64,000 bases of DNA, taken from Bog-473 sp963770645. Lineage in GTDB: Bacteria > Actinomycetota > Acidimicrobiia > Acidimicrobiales > RAAP-2. Position 1 is the first letter of the stretch, and the number at the start of each line of letters is the position of its first letter. A model generated the notes under the pieces. It saw only the letters and a list, made by a program, of their open reading frames with translations, had not been told where the DNA came from and did not search any database. Made by a program: the position numbers and the translations under genes. Below, piece after piece: positions 37,568 to 46,187 of this stretch. Location: positions 496,001 through 560,000 of the forward strand of contig CAVYQL010000003.1 of NCBI GenBank assembly GCA_963770645.1, read 5' to 3'.

Positions 37568-37793
37568 TCGTGCCTGCTTGAGACTGGCGGCAGGTGCTGC
37601 AGGTGATTCGTAGCATCTAGAGGTCCGTGCGGGACTGACTCAAAAGTGCCTGCCGCTGGCGTGAGCCAGTTGGCCTATTAACGAAAGGTCTCCCGCTCAG
37701 GCTTCGCCACGGTGTGGCTCAAAAGAGGATCGAGCACGAACAGTCCACAAGCAGGAGTGCCCCCGTGGTTTCCACCGAACCAAGGAGGCAGAG
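37568..37793. other. Non-coding leader of IS110 copy 2
   Basis: No gene is present. The stretch 37726-37790 resembles the leader of the IS110 fragment at 6861-6944 (shared CAAGCA-GAG-GCCC and CCAAGGAGG blocks). This conservation marks it as part of the element end and a candidate bridge-RNA region. Confidence 0.4.
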
Positions 37794-38813
37794 ATGAATG
37801 TGATGATCGGGATTGACCCGCACAAGGCATCGCACACCGCGGTGGCCATTGGTCGGGACGAGGACCAGATCGCCAGTGTCAAGGTGCGAGCGACGAGCCG
37901 CCAGGTCGAGCAACTCTTGTGCTGGGCCGAGCCGTTCGAGAAGCGCACGTGGGCCATTGAGTCAGTGGGCGGCATGGGTTACCTCTTGGCTCAGCAGTTG
38001 GTCGCCCGCGGGGAGAGCGTCGTCGATGTGCCGGCCACCTTGGCTTCACGTATCCGGGTGCTGGCCACCGGGCGGTCGAACAAGAACGATCCCAACGATG
38101 CCCACTCGATCGCCATTGCGGCGCTGCGGGCCCCGACACTTCGCCAGGTCGAGCCAGCGGATCACGCCGAGGTGCTCCGGCTCCTCTCGAAGCGGAACTG
38201 GGATCTGGGCCGCCAGCGAGCTCGGGTGGTCTGCCGCCTGCACTCGCTCATCTCCGAGGTTGCTCCGGGCGGAATTGCCAAGGAAATGTACGTTTCTGAC
38301 GCTGAAGCGCTCTTGGCGAAGGTGAGCCCAGCGTCACCGGCCCAGCAGATGCGCGTCGACCTGATCCTCGAGCTGCTCGACGATGTGCGCCGACTCGATA
38401 CTCAGACCAAGGGGTCACATCGGCGCATCCGCCTGGCCGTCAAGGCCTCAGCGACGTCGGTGACCGAGGTCTATGGAGTGGGGCCCGTCCACGCGGCATC
38501 GCTGATCGGATATTCCGGTGACATCGCTCGCTTGGCCAACCGGGACGCCTACGCCTCCTACAACGGCACGGCGCCGATCGAGTTCTCGTCTGGTGGGCGC
38601 ACGGTGCATCGACTCTCCATGCGAGGGAGTCGCCGGCTGAACAACACCTTGCACATGGCCGCGGTCACTCAGATCCGCAACCCGGGCACTGAGGGGCGCA
38701 TCTACTTCGAACGCAAGGTTGTGGAAGGAAAGACCAAGAAGGAAGCGCTCCGCTCACTCAAGCGCCAGATCTCCAACGCCGTCTACCGACAGTTGCTCCT
38801 CGACGCCCAATAG
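37794..38813 (+). CDS. IS110-family transposase (copy 2)
   Basis: The protein is 339 residues; AAGGAGG precedes the ATG. The DEDD domain begins MIGIDPHKASHTAVAIGRDE, with AIESVGGMGYLLAQQLVARG and NKNDPNDAHSIAIAALRA. The C-terminal domain has VYGVGPVHAASLIGYSGDIA and YNGTAPIEFSSGG, with the catalytic Ser region. The frame is intact. It is the parent type of the fragment at 6945 and is distinct from copy 1. Confidence 0.93.
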   Translation: MNVMIGIDPHKASHTAVAIGRDEDQIASVKVRATSRQVEQLLCWAEPFEKRTWAIESVGGMGYLLAQQLVARGESVVDVPATLASRIRVLATGRSNKNDPNDAHSIAIAALRAPTLRQVEPADHAEVLRLLSKRNWDLGRQRARVVCRLHSLISEVAPGGIAKEMYVSDAEALLAKVSPASPAQQMRVDLILELLDDVRRLDTQTKGSHRRIRLAVKASATSVTEVYGVGPVHAASLIGYSGDIARLANRDAYASYNGTAPIEFSSGGRTVHRLSMRGSRRLNNTLHMAAVTQIRNPGTEGRIYFERKVVEGKTKKEALRSLKRQISNAVYRQLLLDAQ

Positions 38814-39626
38814 GGGGTCCGGGAGGACACTCAGGGACGACTCCGTGCCAGCGTGACCGGCTCTACACCCTGCGCGACCGGCTCTTCGGCGAAGTCACTC
38901 CCGAACCCAGTGAAACCCTACGCCGTCGTGCCCTTCCGTGACGGCTCGATTCATCGCGCCATGAAGCACCGGAAATGGGGGTCTCGACTCAAAGAGGATT
39001 CGGTATGGGGCAGGGGTTACATGGGTGATCCGCAGTACGGGGGCAGGAGTCTCGAGCAGGTAATCAGCGGCAGTCAAGGGAGGCCGAAGGCCAGCGAAGC
39101 GGCCCTTGACGGCTGCGGCGTCACTGCGTCCGAAGTCCCACAATGGAGTTGGCCGGGCGCCCAGCGGCCGGCCTGGATGCGACCTGGGTCGTCTGGAACA
39201 GAGGTGCTTCACGCAAGAGCGAGGTTCCGTGGACGCCGGTCGGTCGGCAACGAAGCTCGGATGCGAGAAGCCAACAGTCCGTGCTTGCCGCAATCCCGAC
39301 ACGCCATCGTCGGTGACGGATCTCCATTGGTGACGATCTTGGCCGGCGCAGGCTGAAGGCCGGAACTCCTCACAACACGTCTCCGTGCTGTTCGGGTCGC
39401 CACGAACCTCGTGGTGCATAGCGCCCGGGCTGCCTTGGTATCCACCGAGGATCCCGAAGCGCCATTTGTTGGGTCAGCCGGAAAATTTCTGTGGATAACT
39501 TCATTGTCCGCTGGTGCACGCCAGTACTCGTTGGTGCGCGTGCGTGCGTGCTCATACGCGCTGTTCATCCCTTTGAGCTGGGACGACGCTTGACATCTGT
39601 CACAGCGTGGGTGCACCCTGCCCGTC
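38814..39626. other. Gene-poor region between IS110 and the rep gene
   Basis: This is about 810 bp with no convincing ORF on either strand. In pSAM2-type elements the region before repSA usually holds regulatory and transfer genes; here none remain. A TTGACA box lies at 39590-39595, 31 bp before the rep ATG. Confidence 0.4.
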
Positions 39627-41056
39627 ATGTCGCCACCGGACCTGAATGCGGACGATTGGGAAGCGATGCAGGCTGTCGGTCGGCGACTCCGAGCGAATCA
39701 GCTCGATGGCTTCACCACCCAGGGCGAGGGCTGCGGCTGGCGCCGCCATCCCATCCGCCTCCGGGGCTCCGTCATCGCCCGCACGGGTGACGAACGAGTG
39801 CGAGTCTTCACGACGGGTGGACTCCCCGACGGCGTGTTTCTCAAGGCCTGTGGAACCCGACGTGAGACCCGCTGCCCGGCGTGTGCCGCCGTCTATCGAG
39901 GGGACGCCCGGCATCTGGTCAGGGCCGGGTTGATCGGCGGCAAGGGCATAGATGAGTCGGTGGCCGAACGACCCGCGGTCCTGCTCACGCTTACCGCCCC
40001 GAGCTTCGGTCCGGTCCATTGGTCCGGCATGCACGGTCCCTGCCACCCCGGCTCCGCGGCGCCTCGCTGTTTGCACGGCCGGGCGCTCTCGTGCTCGGTG
40101 CATCATGACGAGGGCGATGCAATTGTCGGTTCACCGCTCTGCGTGGACTGCTATGACTTCGCCGGCGCCGTGCTGCAGAACGCCTCCACCCCGGAGCTGT
40201 GGCGGCGAACCACCATTTACGTGTTGCGCCGCCTGGCTGGCACGCTCGGATGGTCACAGCGTGAGACCAAGGAACGAATCCGCTTGTCGTTCCTTCGAGT
40301 GGCGGAGTATCAACGACGAGGCGTCGTGCACCTGCACGCCGGATTCGCGCCGATGGTGTCGACGGTGAGCCACCACCGCTCGAACCCGGGGATCTGGCCG
40401 AGGCTGCGCTGTCCGCCGCCCGAACGGTCTCCGTCGCCCATCCGCTGGGCGTCGCCCGTTGGGGCAACCAGCTCGACGTCCAGGTGCTCGACCGCTCGAG
40501 CGGCCAACGAGCCCAGCAGGTGGCGGGCTACGTGGCCAAGTACGCCACCAAGAGCTCCGACGGAGGCGGTGCCCTTGACGCCCGGATCGTCTCGGAAGAG
40601 GACCTGGCCCGCCGCTCGCTCCCGTCGCACCTGCGCTGCATGGTCGAGGTGGCGTGGGCGCTCGGTGGCGACGAGGCCTTCGAGCCGTTCCACCTCCGGC
40701 GCCACGCCCACGGTCTCGGCTACGGCGGCCACTTCCTGTCCAAGTCCCACCGCTACTCCACCAGCTTCGGCGCCCTGAAGGCGGCCCGGATCGTCTGGCG
40801 TGAGGCGAACCCGCAGGACAGTCACGGGCCCGATGACGGCGCCAAGGTTGTCAGCGACGGGAACGGTGACGGTCAGAGTCTCCCCGACCGTTCCCTGGTG
40901 CGCCGGTGGCATGCGGTCGGGATCGGTTGGGCCAATCGGGGAGAAGCCCTGTGGGCCGAGAGCCAACGGCGGCAGCGGCACGAGGAGCGCCGGATCGGCA
41001 ACGAGGAGTGGTACTGCCGGACAGTGCAGGACACGGAGCAACAAGAAACGGAGTGA
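39627..41056 (+). pseudogene. RepSA-like replication initiator with a frameshift
   Basis: The first frame (from the ATG at 39627) has the actinobacterial initiator signature ETRCPACAAVYRGDARHLVR, AVLLTLTAPSFGPVHW and the metal-binding HUH motif VVHLHA. Near 40341 one base appears to be missing; the other frame continues ADGVDGEPPPLEPGDLAEAA, LDRSSGQRAQQVAGYVAKYA (catalytic Tyr region) and runs to 41056. The repaired protein is about 476 residues, normal for RepSA-type rolling-circle initiators. It is followed after 7 bp by the integrase, with no xis between. Confidence 0.85.
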
Positions 41057-41063
41057 TGCTGCG

Positions 41064-42349
41064 ATGAAACGACGGCAGTTCGGCTCGGTGCGGAAGCTTC
41101 CTTCGGGTAGATGGCAGGCCAGCTACTGGCACCTCGGCCGCCGGCACATCGCCGAGGTCACGTTGCTCACCAAGGCCGACGCCAACGCCTACCTGGCGGC
41201 GATGGAGACCCAGATCCGGCGGGGCAGCTGGATCCTTGGGGCGCTCAGATCGGCTTCGCCGACTGGGCTGAGGAGTGGAAGGCGACCATCGTCGACCTGC
41301 GACCATCGACAAAGGCCCGTGACCTCGGATACCTCCAGCGCTACGTCCTGCCCCGCTTCGGATCGCTCGAGCTCGGTGAGATCGACCACATGATGGTGCG
41401 GTCGTGGGTGGCCGAGCTCAGTGCGTCGGGGCTGGCCCCGTCGACCACGACCAAGGCGGCCCAGCTCCTCAGCAAGATCATGCGCTCGGCCGTGCAGGCG
41501 GGCTACCTCCCGAAATCGCCATGCGACGGCGTACGGCTGCCCCGCATTGAGCGAGTGGAGATGCGCTTCCTCGATCCGGGCGAGGTGATGGCGCTGGCCG
41601 ACGCCATGGACCCGCGCTACCGAGCGACCGTCCTGCTTGCCGCCTACGGTGGGCTGTGAGCCGGCGAGCTGTTCGGGGTGCGCGCCAAGCGGGTGGATCC
41701 GCTGCGCCGCACGGTCACCATCGCCGAGACGGTGGTCGATGTCGGCGGGCATCCCTACTTCGGGCCACCCAAGACCCGGGCCGGCCATCGCAGCGTCCCA
41801 CTCCCCCGGGTGGCGGCCGACCCGCTGGCCGAACATTTGCGCACGTACGGCCGCCAGCCCGATGACCTCGTCTTCACCGCACCTGAGGGTGGGCCCGTGC
41901 AGCTCAACATCTGGCGCCAGCGCTTCTGGGTTCCCGCCGTGCGCAAGGCGGGGCTCGCACACCTCCGTCCGCACGACTTGTGGCACACAGCGGTGGCGTT
42001 ATGGATGGCCGCCGGGGCGAACCCCAAGGAAGTGGCGGCGCGAGCGGGACACACGTCGGTGGGCTTCACGCTCGACCGCTACGGCCATCTGTTGCCCGGT
42101 TCTGAGCAACGTCTGAACGATGCACTCGACGTATTGGCGGAGGGCACTCGGGCAACGGCTGAGGTCGCGAACGACGGCGACGACTCGTCCAGTGCGCGCG
42201 AAAAAACGATTTCGTTCGCGCACGTAGCGCGCACGCCCGACGACACTGAGGAAGTGACTGACGAACTGCAGGGCCGTGAACAGGACTTACTGGGTGGGCG
42301 CTGCGGGACTCGAACCCACGACCTCAGCCGTGTGAAGGCTGCGCTCTAA
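41064..42349 (+). pseudogene. Tyrosine site-specific integrase, inactivated
   Basis: The N-terminus MKRRQFGSVRKLPSGRWQAS and the SAM-like core (VELSASGLAPSTTTKA-type) are clear. Three lesions are visible. A frameshift lies near 41232. A TGA at 41657-41659 falls at the catalytic Box I Arg, where relatives read AYGGLRAGEL and the sequence here is AYGGL-stop-AGEL. A Trp replaces the Box II Arg (HDLWHT in place of HDLRHT, near 41980). The C-terminal Tyr segment TLDRYGHLLPGSEQRLN is intact. The frame ends inside the tRNA gene, giving the tRNA-derived tail CGTRTHDLSRVKAAL. Confidence 0.9.
42294..42336. repeat. Right attachment site within tRNA-Val
   Basis: This is the 3' half of the intact tRNA-Val, repeated at 7153-7189 (37 bases, exact) and at 9153-9194 (42 bases, two mismatches). 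It overlaps the 3' end of the integrase gene, as in AICE attR sites. Confidence 0.7.
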
Positions 42350-42368
42350 CCAGCTGAGCTAAGCGCCC
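42295..42368 (-). tRNA. tRNA-Val (anticodon CAC)
   Basis: The 74-base sequence folds into a full cloverleaf on the minus strand: acceptor GGGCGCU with AGCGCCC plus discriminator A, D-arm GCUC/GAGC, anticodon stem CAGCC/GGCUG with loop UUCACAC (anticodon CAC), and T-arm GUGGG/CCCGC with UUCGAGU. CCA is not encoded. It marks the junction between the accessory block and the chromosomal region. Confidence 0.95.
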
Positions 42369-42474
42369 CGTTCGGGGCAATGCCGGAGCACAACCGTAGT
42401 CCGCGCCTCGTTCCTCTCCTGCCCAGCTGGGGTGATTTGGGACGTCTCAAGCGCACCGGTACCCTGAGTTCCTC

Positions 42475-43164
42475 ATGACGTGGACTACCCCCGACGACAA
42501 CAAGGGGCCCGGGACCTGGAGCTCTCGCCTCAAAAGCGTCTTCTCCATGCCTTCCCCTTCCGGGAGCGCGGACACGGCGGCCGAGGCGGACCAGATCATC
42601 CCTCCGGAAAAGCGCAGAGCGGCGATGTCCACGCTGGACCCGCTCGAGCAAAAGCTGGCGCGCTGGGCGCTGGTTCTGGCGGCAGCCGCGGCCCTCGGAG
42701 CCGCCATCTACATCGACTCGGCCAACAAGGTGACAAAGGCCGGGAAGAACACGATCGCGGTTGCCCCCGACGCGTGGTTGCTGGCCGGCGTGATCCTTCT
42801 CATGTGCGTTTTAGGAGGTGTGGCCCTCTGGAAGAACAAGCGCACCTTCGTCACGTTTGCCCTCTTCCTGATCGGGTTCGCATTCACCCTGCCCTTCGGG
42901 CTCATCGGGTTCGTCTTCATTCTCCTCGGCGGGTGGCTCATGCTGCGGGCCTGGCGAATCAACCGCTACGGGACAACGAACTCGAAGCTCATCGCCCGGG
43001 AAGCGGCAAGCCGACCGCGCGGCCGGGGCCGCGACCGCACTCAGGGGGCGACGACTCGCTCCAAAGCCACCGCGAGTCCCGCGGAACGCAAGCCGCCGAC
43101 CGCCAACAAGCGCTACACCCCGAAAGCTCCGCCCAGGAAGAAGATCCCGAAGCCCACGGAGTAG
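42475..43164 (+). CDS. Multi-pass membrane protein with basic C-terminal tail
   Basis: The protein is 229 residues. After a polar N-terminal 60 residues come about four hydrophobic segments (ALVLAAAAALGAAIYI; AWLLAGVILLMCVLGGVALW; FVTFALFLIGFAFTLPFGL; IGFVFILLGGWLML) and a Lys/Arg/Pro-rich tail (ERKPPTANKRYTPKAPPRKK). No enzymatic domain is recognised. It is the first gene on the chromosomal side of the tRNA. Confidence 0.8.
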   Translation: MTWTTPDDNKGPGTWSSRLKSVFSMPSPSGSADTAAEADQIIPPEKRRAAMSTLDPLEQKLARWALVLAAAAALGAAIYIDSANKVTKAGKNTIAVAPDAWLLAGVILLMCVLGGVALWKNKRTFVTFALFLIGFAFTLPFGLIGFVFILLGGWLMLRAWRINRYGTTNSKLIAREAASRPRGRGRDRTQGATTRSKATASPAERKPPTANKRYTPKAPPRKKIPKPTE

Positions 43165-43180
43165 TACGGGTGGCTGATGA

Positions 43181-43795
43181 TCACCCGGCTGGTTCGATCA
43201 ACAGCGCAGAGCGGAGCAACTGCAGCACGTCCGCCCGTCGTCGGACGAGCGACCGGGCGGTCGGCTCCTCTCCGAGCGCCCGGAGCACCTCGACCTCGGT
43301 CACCATGCCGATGACCGTGGAATAGATCGCCAGCAACAACAGCCCGGGGTCGTGCCGCCTCATGGTGCCCGCGTCCATCTCGGCCTCCAGAAATGACGAG
43401 GCCCGTCGCACGAGCGGCTCGAGAGCCAGCGTCATTTGCGTTGCGGCCGGCGGACCCAGCCTCCCAACCTCCCGGAGCAATCCGAGCAACTCGGGCTGGC
43501 GCGCCGCGAGTCGGAAGACGGACCGCACGACCGCTTCGACGCGGACCCAACCCTCCCCCGCACCTCGCAGGGCGGTCTCGAGCACGGCAGACAGGTCGGC
43601 GGCGCTCCGGGCGATCACCGCTTCGAGCAGCGCGTCTTTCGAGGGGAACCAGTAGAGAATCGATTGCTTCGTGAGGTCCAGGCTCTTGGCCACGCTGTCG
43701 AGCGAGGTCGCCTCATAACCCCTGCTCGCGAAAGACGACAGGGCCGCATCGAGGATGCGGTCGCTCGTGGACGGGTTCGCCTGGGAGCTGGTCAC
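43181..43795 (-). CDS. TetR-family transcriptional repressor
   Basis: The protein is 204 residues from GTG. The HTH domain reads RILDAALSSFASRGYEATSL and VAKSLDLTKQSILYWFPSKD. The C-terminal ligand domain is TetR_C type. It is divergent from the reductase operon with a 46-bp gap containing a palindrome, so it probably represses that operon in response to an acyl or alcohol ligand. That last point is inference. Confidence 0.92.
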   Translation of the reverse strand: MTSSQANPSTSDRILDAALSSFASRGYEATSLDSVAKSLDLTKQSILYWFPSKDALLEAVIARSAADLSAVLETALRGAGEGWVRVEAVVRSVFRLAARQPELLGLLREVGRLGPPAATQMTLALEPLVRRASSFLEAEMDAGTMRRHDPGLLLLAIYSTVIGMVTEVEVLRALGEEPTARSLVRRRADVLQLLRSALLIEPAG

Positions 43796-43796
43796 T

Positions 43797-43808
43797 TACC
43801 AAATGGTA
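43797..43808. promoter_or_regulatory. Candidate TetR operator
   Basis: The palindrome TACCA-AA-TGGTA lies just upstream of the TetR start. A related half-site, TGGTAGACA, recurs about 22 bp further on (TGGTGGTAGACAT), before the reductase ATG. Confidence 0.5.
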
Positions 43809-43841
43809 GACAGATTCGGCCCATGGTGGTAGACATTTCTG

Positions 43842-46187
43842 ATGCCCATCGAGCGGGATCTCCGTGGGAAGCGTTTCTTCATCACCGGGGCCACCGGGTT
43901 CTTGGGAACCGCCCTGGTCGAGCGGATCCTCCGCTGCGTGCCTGGAGCGGAGGTGACGGTCCTCGTGCGGCCCGGGCGCCGTGCCGACCCAGCCGCTCGG
44001 CTCGCCCGCGAGGTCATCAAGAACGACTGCTTCGACCGCCTGCGAACCGAGCTCGGCGAGGAGTTCCCCCGGGTGGTCGAACAACGGGTCCGCGCCGTTG
44101 CGGGTGACGTCGGACGCGATGGTCTCGGCCTCGACGAAACCGGCAGGAGTGCGCTCGCCGAGGCCGATGTCGTCATCCATTCCGCCGCGACGGTGTCGTT
44201 CGACGCGCCCCTGACCCAGGCGGTCGAGATCAACCTGCTCGGGCCGTCCCGGGTGGCCGAAGCGATGGTCGACGTCGGATCGGCCGCCCATCTGATCTCG
44301 GTGTCGACCGCGTACGTCGCAAGCACGCACCAAGGAGAAGCCAAAGAAGAGCTGCTCAGCGAGAATCGCTTCACCCTCGACGTCCCGTGGGAAGATGAGG
44401 TCACCTCTGCCCGACGCCTGCGCGACGACCTCCAGGCCGAGTCGCGCAAGCCCGAAAGGCTCCGAGAGTTCACCAAGAAGGCGCGCGGCGAGATCGGCGC
44501 GGCCGGCGACCACCTCATCGCCGCTCGCTCGGAGAAGGTCCGCGAGGAGTGGGTCAGCGACCAGCTGGTCCAGGCGGGCACCGCACGCGCGCTGTCGCTC
44601 GGCTGGCCCGATGCCTATCCCTTCACCAAGGCGCTCGGCGAGCGGGCCCTCGTCGAGCAGTGGGAAGGCGGCGTCCCGATCACTTTCGTACGGCCGTCGA
44701 TCATCGAGTCGGCTCTCGCGGAGCCCCGCCCCGGCTGGATCCGTGGCTTCCGCATGGCCGAACCGATCATCGTGTCGTTCGCGCGCGGCCTGCTCGCCGA
44801 GTTCCCCGGTGTGCCCGAGGGCATCGTCGACGTGATCCCCGTCGACCTCGTCGTCGCCGCGATCCTCGCCGTGGCGGCGCGCGGTCCCGAACCCGGCCGC
44901 CCGAAGGTGTACCAAGTCGCCTCGGGCGTGCGGAACCCGCTCCGCTACGGGCGCCTGGTGGACCTCGCCACGGGATTCTTCAAACGGAATCCCCTCTACG
45001 ACGACCGGGGTCAGCCCATCAACGTGCCCGAGTGGTCCTTTCCCGGGCGCGGCAGGGTGCAGCGCCAGCTCCGCCGCGCGGACACGCTCATGACATTCGT
45101 GGAAAAACTGATCACTGCCTTGCCGATCCGGGGCAGACAGGCGCAGCTGGCCGCCCGCATCGAAGACCGCCACGCAATGGCGAAACGCGCGCTCGGCTAC
45201 GTCGAGCTGTACGGCGCCTATACGGAGACCGATGCTCGCTACAGGGTCGACAACCTGCTCGAGCTCCGCCAGGAGTTGGATGCCGACCACGACGCGCAGT
45301 TCGAATTCGACCCGGCCGTGATCGACTGGGACCGTTACGTCCTCGACGTACACCTGCCGTCCGTACTCGAGCACACGCGGGTACGCACGAAGCCCGGCAA
45401 GTCTGTCGTCGACAAGCGTCCGGAACGGCAGCGACGGGCCATTCTCTCGCCTGACCGGCATCTCGCCGTCTTCGACCTCGAGCACACGCTCATGTCTTCG
45501 AACGTCGTCGACACCTACGCCTGGTTGGCGAGCCGGCATCTCTCGCCGTCGCGCCGAGCCCGCTTCGTTGCCGACCTCGTGCGCCAGGGCCCGTCGCTCC
45601 TCGCGCTGGACCGCCGCGACCGGGGCGACTTCCTTCGCTCGTTCTATCTTCGCTTCGAGGACGCGCCGATCGAGCGCCTGCGCGACGACTCATGGGAGCT
45701 CTTCCACCGCCAGCTCTTGACACGCTCCTTCCCCGAGGGGTTCGCCCGCGTGCGCGCGCACCGGGCCGTCGGGCACCGCACGCTGTTGATCACGGGAGCG
45801 CTCGACTTCATCATCGAGCCCATCCGACCCCTCTTCGACGACATCGTGTGTGCCGAGATGGAGGTGCGCGACGGCCTACTCACCGGGCACCTGACGACCC
45901 TGCCTCCGATCGGTGAAGCGCGCGCCATACTGCTGGCCGACTACGCAAGCGAGCACTCCCTCTCGCTCGAGGAGTCGGTCGCCTACGCAGACTCGGCAAG
46001 CGACCTCGCGATGCTCGAGGCAGTCGGCTTCCCCGTGGCCGTCAACCCCGAGTCGCGGCTCTCGGCCATCGCCCGGCGCCGGGGCTGGCACGTCGAGCAC
46101 TGGGCCAAGGCCGAGGGCGGCTCGCACCGCCCGCTTCCCCTCGGGCCATTCGACGTCAAGGCTCCCCGGGCGGTGATGGGCCGATGA
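43842..46187 (+). CDS. Fatty acyl-CoA reductase fused to a HAD-IB domain
   Basis: The protein is 781 residues. The N-terminal half is an extended SDR of the male-sterility/FAR type: NAD(P) motif TGATGFLG at 15-22 and catalytic Tyr259 and Lys263 in YPFTK. It reduces fatty acyl-CoA toward the aldehyde or alcohol. The C-terminal domain (about 540-770) is HAD-IB: motif I is FDLEHTLMSS, where the usual second Asp is Glu547, followed by LLITGALDFIIEP and YADSASDLAMLEAVGFPVAV. The altered motif may mean low phosphatase activity. It is the first gene of a four-gene coupled operon opposite the TetR gene. Confidence 0.9.
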   Translation: MPIERDLRGKRFFITGATGFLGTALVERILRCVPGAEVTVLVRPGRRADPAARLAREVIKNDCFDRLRTELGEEFPRVVEQRVRAVAGDVGRDGLGLDETGRSALAEADVVIHSAATVSFDAPLTQAVEINLLGPSRVAEAMVDVGSAAHLISVSTAYVASTHQGEAKEELLSENRFTLDVPWEDEVTSARRLRDDLQAESRKPERLREFTKKARGEIGAAGDHLIAARSEKVREEWVSDQLVQAGTARALSLGWPDAYPFTKALGERALVEQWEGGVPITFVRPSIIESALAEPRPGWIRGFRMAEPIIVSFARGLLAEFPGVPEGIVDVIPVDLVVAAILAVAARGPEPGRPKVYQVASGVRNPLRYGRLVDLATGFFKRNPLYDDRGQPINVPEWSFPGRGRVQRQLRRADTLMTFVEKLITALPIRGRQAQLAARIEDRHAMAKRALGYVELYGAYTETDARYRVDNLLELRQELDADHDAQFEFDPAVIDWDRYVLDVHLPSVLEHTRVRTKPGKSVVDKRPERQRRAILSPDRHLAVFDLEHTLMSSNVVDTYAWLASRHLSPSRRARFVADLVRQGPSLLALDRRDRGDFLRSFYLRFEDAPIERLRDDSWELFHRQLLTRSFPEGFARVRAHRAVGHRTLLITGALDFIIEPIRPLFDDIVCAEMEVRDGLLTGHLTTLPPIGEARAILLADYASEHSLSLEESVAYADSASDLAMLEAVGFPVAVNPESRLSAIARRRGWHVEHWAKAEGGSHRPLPLGPFDVKAPRAVMGR

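Larger units (their letters stand above)
9153..42336. mobile_element. Decayed AICE-like integrative element in tRNA-Val
   Basis: The direct repeats at its ends are copies of the tRNA-Val 3' half. The rep-int pair sits against the intact tRNA at the right end, and the interior is rich in insertion sequences and broken genes. That is the layout of actinomycete integrative elements such as pSAM2, which carry repSA-xis-int and insert into tRNA 3' ends. No xis, TraB/FtsK translocase or other transfer gene is recognised. Both rep and int are disrupted. The size, about 33 kb, is larger than a typical AICE, so later insertions or tandem elements are likely. The exact boundaries are inferred. Confidence 0.5.

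Noticed and set aside
39598..39626. ECF41-like promoter TGTCACA...CGTC directly before the rep ATG
   Set aside because: The spacer is 18 bases, not 16, and the motif is short enough to occur by chance.
40330..40360. Programmed frameshift in rep
   Set aside because: No slippery sequence is visible at the break and one missing base restores the family sequence, so a mutation or sequence error is more likely.
41657..41659. TGA in the integrase read as selenocysteine or recoded stop
   Set aside because: The position is the catalytic Box I Arg, no recoding signal is apparent, and a second catalytic Arg is also lost. Loss of function is simpler.
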